Below are positions 1 through 4,950 of a stretch of DNA of 7,229 nt, one piece after another (positions within the stretch are counted from its first letter, which is position 1; each line of letters starts with the position of its first letter). The DNA lies in the NCBI GenBank assembly GCA_902774655.1, contig CACYJD010000107.1, positions 1 through 7,229 of the forward strand. The letters are read 5' to 3'. The position numbers and the translations under genes are program-made. Source of the DNA: an uncultured Erysipelotrichaceae bacterium (GTDB lineage: Bacteria; Bacillota_I; Bacilli_A; RFN20; CAG-826). Under the pieces are notes generated by a model. The model was not told where the DNA came from. It worked only from the letters and a program-made list of their open reading frames with translations, and did no database searches.

Positions 1-1
1 A

Positions 2-145
2 AATGAAGCCCACGGTGTAAGTGATAAGATTTTAGATTTAGCAGATATTGCCGTTCGTATAGAAATAAATAATATGGAGTCGCTCAATGTAGGTGTTGCC
101 GGAGGCATCGCTATGTATGAGTTGAATAAGATTTATGGCAAATAA
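2..145 (+). CDS. TrmH/SpoU-family RNA 2'-O-methyltransferase, C-terminal end (partial)
   Basis: An open frame enters from the left edge and ends at TAA 143-145; 47 residues are visible. It begins NEAHGVSD and later reads MESLNVGVAGGIAMYE. These match the last two conserved motifs of the SPOUT (TrmH/SpoU) methyltransferases: the 'NE-x-x-G' motif and the 'SLNV-x-x-A' motif, which form the trefoil-knot S-adenosylmethionine site. Family members methylate ribose 2'-OH groups in rRNA or tRNA. The substrate cannot be told from this fragment. In Bacillus a gene of this family (ysgA) lies just upstream of pheST, so the same locus is plausible here, and the presence of pheST 4.8 kb downstream supports that. 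The stop codon overlaps the start of the next gene by 11 bases, suggesting co-transcription and translational coupling. Confidence 0.85.
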   Translation, partial: NEAHGVSDKILDLADIAVRIEINNMESLNVGVAGGIAMYELNKIYGK

Positions 146-1109
146 AGGTAAATTAGCGTTAGTTCTTTGCGGTGGGGGCTCTCTAGGTGCTTATGAAATG
201 GGCGTCTGGAAGCTTTTACGTGAGTTAAATATAAAACCAGATATCGTAACAGGAACATCTATTGGCGCTCTTATTGGTGCGATGGTTGTAGCGGATGACT
301 ATGATGGTGCTTTACATATGTGGAACACTATCAGTGCTGAAAAGGTTATGGTTGATGGCCTTAATTTTGATGAGGAAATGCTTAAAGGTGGTTATTTAGC
401 AAAAAATGATAAGAAAATCATGGCGTTTGTTAAGCAATACTTTAAACACAAAGGCGTAAATATTTCTCCATTTAGAGAAGTTGTTAAGAATGCAATCAAT
501 CCAGCAAAAGTCATGCAAAGCGACATTGATTTCGGATTTGTTGTTTGCAGTTTTCCTGATTTTCAAGAGATTGATTTACGTAAAAAAGATGTCCATGAAG
601 ATGATTTAATTCCATATTTACATGCATCAAGTGCATGTTGGCCAATCTTTCCTGTTGAAACAGTATTTGGCAAAAAATATGTCGATGGTGGTTATAAAAA
701 TAACCTTCCAATTGATTTAGCAATTGAAATGGGTGCAACCGAGATAATTGCAGTGGAACTTGATGCTATTCCTAAAGCTCAATTCTCTGATTTAGAAGAT
801 TTACCTATCGTGTCTCATAAAATGGTGCCAACTTGGAACACTGGTTCAATGATGGACTTTAAACAAAGCTCAATTCAAAAGAACATTACTTTGGGTTATT
901 TAGATGCTCAAAAAGCTTTTGGATTAAAAGACGGATTCCGTTATACATTTGATAAAATTGACCCTAAATATGAGGGCTTAATGAACCAAGTTGCAGAATT
1001 CTTCTTCCTTAACGTAGTTAAATTTAATGTTAGAGACTTTAAGAGCATTGATAAATTACTTAGATGGAGACTTGATGGTAAATTTATTTCTATCGCGCTA
1101 TTGAGTTAG
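135..1109 (+). CDS. Patatin-like phospholipase (RssA-type), main part; frame broken near the C-terminus
   Basis: This is a patatin-family serine hydrolase, predicted to hydrolyse acyl esters of lipids with a Ser-Asp dyad. The N-terminus has the glycine-rich oxyanion-hole loop CGGGSLGAYEMG (residues 12-23). The nucleophile elbow is GTSIG with Ser42. The catalytic Asp is in the DGG motif, Asp184-Gly-Gly, within YVDGGYKNNLP. No signal peptide is visible, so it is probably cytoplasmic or peripheral. The ATG at 135 overlaps the upstream TAA by 11 bases and has only a weak ribosome binding site, consistent with coupled translation. The frame stops at TAG 1107-1109 after an unconvincing tail (FISIALLS). 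The natural continuation, YFYRAIELAAEEFDVDY, lies one base back in the neighbouring frame, so residues after about 317 here are probably not native. Both catalytic residues lie well before the break. The lipid substrate is unknown. Confidence 0.85.
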   Translation: MANKGKLALVLCGGGSLGAYEMGVWKLLRELNIKPDIVTGTSIGALIGAMVVADDYDGALHMWNTISAEKVMVDGLNFDEEMLKGGYLAKNDKKIMAFVKQYFKHKGVNISPFREVVKNAINPAKVMQSDIDFGFVVCSFPDFQEIDLRKKDVHEDDLIPYLHASSACWPIFPVETVFGKKYVDGGYKNNLPIDLAIEMGATEIIAVELDAIPKAQFSDLEDLPIVSHKMVPTWNTGSMMDFKQSSIQKNITLGYLDAQKAFGLKDGFRYTFDKIDPKYEGLMNQVAEFFFLNVVKFNVRDFKSIDKLLRWRLDGKFISIALLS

Positions 1110-1432
1110 CGGCAGAAGAATTTGATGTGGATTATCATAAAACCTATAACGTTTTTGATTTTATTATCATGCTTTCTAAAAAATTACACACAACTAGAAA
1201 GTCTAAGGAACTTAAAAATGATCTAGCAAAATGTGAAAAGCACAACTTCAATGTTCCTTTTAAATCCTTATTATATTACGCGTACGATAGAGCCCTTAAC
1301 GATATGAGCCTTAAAGGTTTAGGAAAATACGTTATTAAGTATCCTTTATTAGCTGTAGTTCTTTCTTTAGCGGATACTTATCAAGAGTTCGAACAGCAAG
1401 TCAAAGAGATTAGAGAAGAAAAAGAAATGTAA
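1085..1432 (+). pseudogene. Displaced C-terminal part of the patatin-like protein (frameshift continuation)
   Basis: In the -1 frame relative to the patatin gene, an uninterrupted reading runs from just after a TAA at 1079-1081 to TAA 1430-1432. Joining after Lys-Phe at 1080-1085 gives DGKF-YFYRAIELAAEEFDVDYHKTYNVFDF, a smooth helical continuation. The whole protein would be about 432 residues, a reasonable length for a bacterial patatin with a C-terminal helical region. An ATG at 1127 begins a 101-residue open frame, but no ribosome binding site precedes it, so an independent gene is unlikely. One extra base between about 1083 and 1106 would restore one frame. It is either a sequencing/assembly deletion or a true frameshift mutation. 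The region is rich in Lys, Leu and Tyr and has no motif I recognise by itself. Confidence 0.7.
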
Positions 1433-1440
1433 AAAATTTC

Positions 1441-1468
1441 TTGATGTTATCTTAGATTGTTATATATT
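1441..1468 (+). promoter_or_regulatory. Predicted sigma-A-type promoter for the leader/ABC importer operon
   Basis: TTGATG (1441-1446) resembles a -35 box and TATATT (1463-1468) a -10 box, with a 16-base spacer. A TG at 1458-1459 followed by T and TATATA gives an alternative extended -10 reading two bases upstream. Transcription would start near 1473-1476, leaving a short untranslated stretch before the leader ATG at 1492. No terminator is visible between the patatin stop (1432) and this site, so upstream readthrough may also enter the leader. Confidence 0.5.
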
Positions 1469-1491
1469 GAATACATACGGAAGGAGAAGTT

Positions 1492-1563
1492 ATGAACAAA
1501 ATGAAAACAGCTCAGTTTAATAGCTTCTACTTTTATTATTATTTCTTTAGCTACAATTCATAA
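1492..1563 (+). CDS. Phe/Tyr-rich attenuator leader peptide, 23 residues
   Basis: This small gene begins at ATG 1492 and ends at TAA 1561-1563. It has a strong ribosome binding site (AAGGAG at 1481-1486, five bases before the ATG). Ten of its 23 residues are aromatic: Phe at 9, 12, 14, 18 and 19, Tyr at 13, 15, 16, 17 and 21. The core FYFYYYFFSY spans residues 12-21 and there is no Trp. The peptide resembles the Phe-rich leaders of enteric pheA and pheST in form. It is followed by competing hairpins and an intrinsic terminator, then by an amino acid importer. The role I infer is as a ribosome speed sensor: scarce charged tRNA-Phe or tRNA-Tyr stalls the ribosome in codons 12-21 and changes folding downstream. 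The peptide itself probably has no other function. A second ATG at codon 4 is in frame but sits farther from the ribosome binding site. Confidence 0.85.
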   Translation: MNKMKTAQFNSFYFYYYFFSYNS

Positions 1564-1592
1564 CATTGGGCTTATTTCCTGGTGTTAATGAA
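1557..1592 (+). promoter_or_regulatory. Upstream (protector) hairpin overlapping the leader stop codon
   Basis: TTCATAACATTGGG (1557-1570) can pair with CCTGGTGTTA-A-TGAA (1578-1592), leaving loop CTTATTT and one bulged A at 1588. Three of the pairs are G-U. The 5' arm contains the last leader codons and the stop codon. A ribosome that reaches the stop would therefore cover it, while one stalled at codons 12-19 would leave it free. Forming this hairpin uses the strand GGTGTTA, which otherwise pairs with 1596-1602. Pairing was traced by eye and no folding energy was computed. Confidence 0.6.
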
Positions 1593-1602
1593 AGATAACA
1601 CC
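1581..1602 (+). promoter_or_regulatory. Anti-antiterminator hairpin of the attenuator
   Basis: GGTGTTA (1581-1587) pairs perfectly with TAACACC (1596-1602) around an 8-base loop. CTTA (1571-1574) with TAAG (1603-1606) could extend it across a bulge. It competes with the upstream hairpin for its left arm and with the antiterminator for its right arm. If it forms, the right arm is unavailable and the terminator can fold. Confidence 0.7.
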
Positions 1603-1641
1603 TAAGAAATGATAATCCTGATTTATTCCTTAAGTGTTATC
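1594..1641 (+). promoter_or_regulatory. Antiterminator pairing of the attenuator
   Basis: GATAACACCTAAG (1594-1606) and CTTAAGTGTTATC (1629-1641) are complementary at 12 of 13 positions, with one C-A mismatch (1602/1633) and a 22-base loop. The right arm contains most of the 5' arm of the terminator, so the two structures exclude each other. This long complementarity, placed between a Phe/Tyr leader and a terminator, is strong evidence that the region is a transcription attenuator and not a chance hairpin. Confidence 0.8.
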
Positions 1642-1658
1642 GCTTAAGGTTTTTTATT
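1628..1658 (+). terminator. Intrinsic terminator of the Phe/Tyr attenuator
   Basis: CCTTAAGTG (1628-1636) and CGCTTAAGG (1641-1649) form a nine-pair stem with one G-U pair and the tetraloop TTAT. Six T residues (1650-1655) and then ATT follow at once. It sits only 14 bases before the start codon of the importer lipoprotein gene, so it must be conditional; otherwise the operon would be silent. The ribosome binding site AGGAGG (1659-1664) lies just after the T-tract. Confidence 0.88.
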
Positions 1659-1671
1659 AGGAGGCGAAACT

Positions 1672-2688
1672 ATGAAGTCAAAGAAATTATTATTATTGAG
1701 CGCTATCTCATTAGTCGCTTTAGCATCTTGTGGTGGTAATCGTAGAATTGATATGTCTACTTGGAAATTCTCCCCAGAGAATCCGGATAATATTAAAGTT
1801 GGAATTCTTCAACCAATCGAACATGGTGCATTAACCGCTGCAAGACTTGGATTTGTTTCAGCATTTGAAGCATCAAATGTCAAAGTTACAATTGATTATC
1901 AAAATGCTGGTAGTTCTTCTAGTGATTTGAACACTTTAGCGAAGAACTTAGTCGCTAATAACGATTTAACTCTTGGTATTGGTACCGGCGCTTCAGTAGC
2001 ATTACAATCTGCATCAATCTATGCTGGTAAAACAAATCCAATTTTCTTTACCGCTGTTACTGATGCCGTCGATGCAGGTTTAGTTGATAGCGATGCAGCT
2101 CCAGGACAAAACATTACTGGTAGCAGTGATTTAAACCCAGTTGCAGATCAAATTGCTTTAATTAAAAGATGTATTCCAAGCGCTACTAAGATTGGTGTTA
2201 TGTACACTCAATCTGAACAAAACTCAAAAGTTCAAGCAGATTTAGCAAAAGCTAAAGCTGAGCAAGAAGGTTTAGCAGTTACCATTGCGACATGTAATGA
2301 CGCAAGTGATATCGCTTCAGTCGCTCAACAAATATGCTCAAGTGGTATTAGTGCTTTATTTATTCCTACAGACAACAATTTAGCGGCTCACATGGATAGC
2401 GTTAAGGCAGCATTAGACGCAAATCATGTTTTATGTGTAACTGGTGAGACTTCATCTTGCCAACAAGGTGGTCACGTTACTTTATCAATTGATTACGAAC
2501 AACTTGGATATAAAGCGGGTTTACAAGCTGTTCAAGTTATTAAAGGTGAAGCTAAACCTTGTGATATTCCAGTATTTAAGTTTGCTGGTGCAGAATGTGA
2601 ACTACAAATTTCTTCTGCTAATTTAGCAGATGCAGGTATCACACTTCCTCAAGAAGTAGTTGACGCCGCCAAAGATATTAGCAAATAA
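1672..2688 (+). CDS. ABC importer substrate-binding lipoprotein, COG2984/TrpX-like (aromatic amino acid)
   Basis: This 338-residue protein is the extracytoplasmic binding subunit of an ABC importer. The N-terminus is a lipoprotein signal: basic MKSKK, a Leu-rich core, and the lipobox LASC with Cys20 as the predicted lipidated residue. The mature part follows the ABC_sub_bind (COG2984) pattern. It has an early VGILQPIEHGAL segment, a FFTAVTDAVDAGLV segment, NITGSSD, and KIGVMYTQSEQNS in the second lobe. The family includes binding proteins for tryptophan and related aromatic amino acids. Here the Phe/Tyr attenuator upstream suggests Phe and/or Tyr as ligand; this is inference. AGGAGG at 1659-1664, seven bases before the ATG, supports the start. 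The permease gene begins three bases after the stop. Length is normal and the frame is intact. Confidence 0.9.
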   Translation: MKSKKLLLLSAISLVALASCGGNRRIDMSTWKFSPENPDNIKVGILQPIEHGALTAARLGFVSAFEASNVKVTIDYQNAGSSSSDLNTLAKNLVANNDLTLGIGTGASVALQSASIYAGKTNPIFFTAVTDAVDAGLVDSDAAPGQNITGSSDLNPVADQIALIKRCIPSATKIGVMYTQSEQNSKVQADLAKAKAEQEGLAVTIATCNDASDIASVAQQICSSGISALFIPTDNNLAAHMDSVKAALDANHVLCVTGETSSCQQGGHVTLSIDYEQLGYKAGLQAVQVIKGEAKPCDIPVFKFAGAECELQISSANLADAGITLPQEVVDAAKDISK

Positions 2689-2691
2689 ATT

Positions 2692-3633
2692 ATGGATTTC
2701 GTTAACTTATTATTCATCATTTTAACAAGTGGGCTTCCGTGCTCCTTATTGGCGTTAGGCATATTTATTACCTACCGCCTTCTTGACTTCGCTGATTTAA
2801 CTGCTGAAGGTAGTTTCTTAATTGGCGGTGTTGTCTGCATCACCATTATTAAAAATGGAGGTAACGCTTTCTTGGCCACAGTTATTGCAATACTTGCAGG
2901 AGGAATGTGTGGCTTAATTACAGGATTACTTCATACAAAACTTAAAATTCCAAAATTATTAAGTGGAATTATTACAATGACCGCAAGTGCATCAATCGCT
3001 ATGCTGATTATGGGTTCAACAGTGGAAACAATGTTTACTAATGTTGTAACACTCTCGTACACACAAGATACAATTTATTCACTCTTCTTTGTTGGAGGTG
3101 TTTGGAATCAAGTAATTGAAGCAGGGATTATGTTGGTTATTGTTTTAGTGGTTTTATTCTTACTATATTTCTTCTTCGGAACAGAATATGGTATGGCGAT
3201 TCGTGCTACTGGAATGAATCCGCAAATGAGTAGAGCACAAGGTATTAACACTGATTTATCTACGATATTTGCTGTTTCTTTATCGAATGCTCTTATCGGA
3301 TTAGCGGGTGCTATGTTCTGCCAAGATTTAAGATCAGTCGACGTTAAGACTGCATCAGGATTCTTAGTTATTGGCTTGGCTAGCATTATCATTGGTGAAA
3401 CTATTTTTGGCAAAAAAACCTTCAAGAACTGGATTATTTCAGTATCTTTAGGCGCAATAATCTACTTCGTTATTGTCAACTTTGCTATTAGAGTAGGATT
3501 CCCAACCGAAATGAAAAACCTATTATACGCTGTACTTATCGTAATAGCGTTATGTATGCCGTTTATTAAAGATTATTTCAAAAAACTCTTCGCTAAGAAG
3601 AAGGAAGGAGGGCTAGAAAGTGTTAACAATTAA
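2692..3633 (+). CDS. ABC importer permease, COG4120/TrpY-like
   Basis: This is a 313-residue integral membrane protein with about eight hydrophobic segments by eye. Early in the sequence is YRLLDFADLTAEGSF, typical of COG4120 permeases of the BPD_transp_2 (branched-chain-like) superfamily. Midway is GTEYGMAIRATGMNPQMSRA, the cytoplasmic loop expected to contact the ATPase. The C-terminus is basic (residues after about 300 include KKLFAKKKEGG), as expected for a cytoplasmic tail. The ATG follows the lipoprotein stop by three bases and has no clear ribosome binding site, so translational coupling is likely. The 3' end overlaps the ATPase gene by 14 bases and carries that gene's ribosome binding site. 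With its neighbours it should move an aromatic amino acid across the membrane. The frame is intact. Confidence 0.9.
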   Translation: MDFVNLLFIILTSGLPCSLLALGIFITYRLLDFADLTAEGSFLIGGVVCITIIKNGGNAFLATVIAILAGGMCGLITGLLHTKLKIPKLLSGIITMTASASIAMLIMGSTVETMFTNVVTLSYTQDTIYSLFFVGGVWNQVIEAGIMLVIVLVVLFLLYFFFGTEYGMAIRATGMNPQMSRAQGINTDLSTIFAVSLSNALIGLAGAMFCQDLRSVDVKTASGFLVIGLASIIIGETIFGKKTFKNWIISVSLGAIIYFVIVNFAIRVGFPTEMKNLLYAVLIVIALCMPFIKDYFKKLFAKKKEGGLESVNN

Positions 3634-4435
3634 AAATGTCACCAAAGTCTTTAATATGACTGGTAATAAAGATGATGCCAGAAAAGCTCTCGATAATCTT
3701 AATTTGACTGTCAACGATGGCGAATTTGTTACCATTATTGGTTCAAATGGTAGTGGTAAAACCACAACGTTAAATATAATTACAGGTGAAAAAATGCCTG
3801 ATAGTGGGAAAGTATTACTTTCCGGAATGGACATTACAAAGTTAAAAGTGCATCAAAGAGCAAAATACTTTGGCCGAGTATTCCAAGATCCTATGATTGG
3901 AACAAGCGCTGAAATGTCTTGCTTAGAAAATATGGAACTTTCCTTTAGGAGAGGAAAACACCGCTCAATGCTTAAGTGGGGCTTTTCTGATAACACAGTA
4001 AAACTTTTATTCCAAAAACAATTAGCAGAATTTGATCTAGGTTTAGAGAATAGATTAAGTCAAAAAGTTGGTGTCATGAGTGGTGGTCAAAGACAGGCCT
4101 TAACTCTTTTAATGGCATCTACTGATTGTAGAATCGATACTGAAAAAGAGTTCTATACTATGCACGTCAACGTGGAAACAGGTGCGTTAAGAGTGCAAGC
4201 GGAAAGAGAAATTAATGAACTTCAAAATAGAATAAAAGAAGCCAAAAAAGTTAATAAAACTGCAGGAACTCAAGCAAATGAGATAAATGTCTCAGAATTA
4301 GAAGCATCATTAAAGAAACTAAAAGCGGATTACAAAGGTAAGATTAAAGAAAAAGCTGAAGTATGCAAAAATGAGGCAATCGAATTCTATCGTAAGGCAG
4401 TTGAACAATATAAGACAAATTCTATTACTAGATGA
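3620..4435 (+). CDS. ABC importer ATPase, COG1101/TrpZ-like, with a large insertion; frame broken before Walker B
   Basis: This is the nucleotide-binding subunit of the importer. The start is GTG 3620, with ribosome binding sequence GGAAGGAGGG (3603-3612) inside the permease gene. Motifs in order are Walker A GSNGSGKT (residues 41-48), Q-loop FQDP (Gln89), and signature MSGGQRQ (153-159) followed by ALTLLMAST. Normally about six residues then lead to Walker B (LLLLDEHTAALDP). Here about 98 residues (169-266) intervene instead, rich in Glu, Lys and Ala and apparently helical or coiled-coil. The frame then ends at TGA 4433-4435 without Walker B. Walker B lies in the next frame from 4419. Read literally, this product lacks Walker B, the catalytic Glu and the H-loop, and would be inactive. 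It is most likely one gene with a one-base discrepancy near 4415-4420. Confidence 0.85.
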   Translation: MLTIKNVTKVFNMTGNKDDARKALDNLNLTVNDGEFVTIIGSNGSGKTTTLNIITGEKMPDSGKVLLSGMDITKLKVHQRAKYFGRVFQDPMIGTSAEMSCLENMELSFRRGKHRSMLKWGFSDNTVKLLFQKQLAEFDLGLENRLSQKVGVMSGGQRQALTLLMASTDCRIDTEKEFYTMHVNVETGALRVQAEREINELQNRIKEAKKVNKTAGTQANEINVSELEASLKKLKADYKGKIKEKAEVCKNEAIEFYRKAVEQYKTNSITR

Positions 4436-4670
4436 ACATACCGCCGCATTAGATCCTAAAACTGCTAAAAAGGTTTTAGATTTAACAGATAAAATTGTAA
4501 GAGAAAAACATTTAACCACTCTTATGATTACTCATAATATGAAAGATGCTCTCACCTATGGTGATAGATTAATTATGTTCCATGAAGGACATATTATTCT
4601 AGACGTATCTGGCGATGAGAAAAAGAAACTAAAAATCCAAGATTTATTGGATAAATTTGCATTATTGTAA
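4419..4670 (+). pseudogene. Displaced C-terminal part of the importer ATPase (Walker B onward)
   Basis: The frame from 4419 reads ILLLDEHTAALDP, which is Walker B plus catalytic Glu and D-loop. MITHNMKDAL follows with the H-loop His, and the frame ends at TAA 4668-4670. It belongs to the gene starting at 3620. The frame difference is +1, so removing one A from 4417-4419 would join the parts as YKT-ILLLDEHT. A full product would be about 349 residues, compared with roughly 260 for a normal family member; the excess is the insertion. An ATG at 4371 opens this frame earlier, but it lies inside the insertion and has no ribosome binding site, so it is probably not a true start. Sequencing error and genuine mutation are both possible. 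Confidence 0.75.
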
Positions 4671-4679
4671 TTATTTACC

Positions 4680-4696
4680 CCACTTTTAAAAAGTGG
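4680..4696 (+). terminator. Hairpin after the importer operon, possible weak terminator
   Basis: CCACTT (4680-4685) and AAGTGG (4691-4696) form a perfect six-pair stem around TTAAA, ten bases after the ATPase stop. There is no T-tract after it on either strand, so it is not a convincing intrinsic terminator. It may instead protect mRNA ends, or it may be incidental sequence just upstream of the pheS promoter. Confidence 0.35.
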
Positions 4697-4698
4697 TG

Positions 4699-4707
4699 TG
4701 ATATAAT
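4699..4707 (+). promoter_or_regulatory. Extended -10 promoter for the T-box/pheST operon
   Basis: TGATATAAT carries a consensus -10 box (TATAAT, 4702-4707) preceded by the TG extension at 4699-4700. No good -35 is visible at the usual distance, which is acceptable for extended -10 promoters. The expected start near 4713-4715 is just where the T-box leader should begin. Confidence 0.65.
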
Positions 4708-4713
4708 GCTAAT

Positions 4714-4926
4714 CGCGTTGAAAAAGAAGTAGTAACTTGAAACACGCTAATCAATAGGGAATGTGGAATAGTGGAACCCACAAGTGATTAGACGCAAGTG
4801 AATTCACCTTTGAGCAAGGTTAAGAGATTAACCCGCTGATCCCGTTAAGATTAAAAGAGCATATAAATTTATATGAAGTAGGATGGTACCGCGGACTCTT
4901 GTTCGTTCCTTGTACTGTCCTTTTTT
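4714..4926 (+). ncRNA. T-box riboswitch, Phe-specific (UUC specifier), upstream of pheS
   Basis: This leader RNA senses uncharged tRNA-Phe and permits transcription of pheST. The T-box sequence is AGGATGGTACCGCGG (4880-4894). Its UGGU should pair with the tRNA 3' end and fits an A discriminator base. Stem I is supported by ACTTG/CAAGT, CTAATCA/TGATTAG and TGTGG/CCACA pairings between about 4736 and 4799. In the specifier loop, GAATTCA (4800-4806) contains TTC at 4803-4805, a Phe codon followed by the usual purine. An AGTA element is present on the 5' side near 4729. CCGTTA (4842-4847) is the conserved left side of the antiterminator. The terminator arms are given separately. Tertiary details were not modelled. 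Confidence 0.92.
4861..4874 (+). repeat. AT palindrome inside the T-box antiterminator region
   Basis: ATATAAATTTATAT is a perfect 14-base palindrome just before the T-box sequence. It probably folds as a small hairpin in the loop between the two antiterminator arms, shortening the effective loop. It could be only compositional, given the AT-rich genome. Confidence 0.4.
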
Positions 4927-4930
4927 ATTT
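4880..4930 (+). terminator. T-box-controlled terminator before pheS
   Basis: AGGATGGTAC (4880-4889) can pair with GTACTGTCCT (4912-4921) over ten positions, two of them G-U. TTTTTT (4921-4926), A and TTT follow. The left arm is the T-box sequence itself, so binding of uncharged tRNA to the antiterminator prevents this stem. That is the normal T-box logic. Confidence 0.8.
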
Positions 4931-4950
4931 TCTAGGAGGGAGTTCAATAA

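Noticed and set aside
1079..1088. Programmed -1 frameshift in the patatin gene (TAAATTTATT)
   Set aside because: The bases do not fit the X-XXY-YYZ slippery pattern in the reading frame used, and no downstream hairpin is evident.
1433..1671. A T-box ahead of the importer
   Set aside because: No TGGNACC-type T-box sequence or Stem I elements are present; the short Phe/Tyr gene and alternative hairpins explain the region better.
2444..2626. Open frame within the lipoprotein gene, and several minus-strand open frames over the patatin, permease, ATPase, pheS and pheT genes
   Set aside because: They overlap well-supported genes in other frames, have no clear ribosome binding sites and encode no recognisable domains.
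4119..4131. Small palindrome CTAC-TGATT-GTAG at the left edge of the ATPase insertion, and loose inverted similarity to the right edge (4419-4434)
   Set aside because: Considered as terminal inverted repeats of a mobile element. The right-hand match falls in the conserved Walker B codons, the similarity is short and gapped, and there is no target duplication, so it is likely chance.
4415..4435. Programmed +1 frameshift in the ATPase
   Set aside because: There is no slow codon or stop at the shift point; the stop comes five codons later. No stimulating ribosome binding sequence or structure stands out. An indel is simpler.
4433..4435. TGA read as tryptophan (mollicute code)
   Set aside because: Reading through this TGA would not reach the Walker B frame. 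All intact genes here use TGG for Trp and end in TAA, so the window gives no support for recoding.
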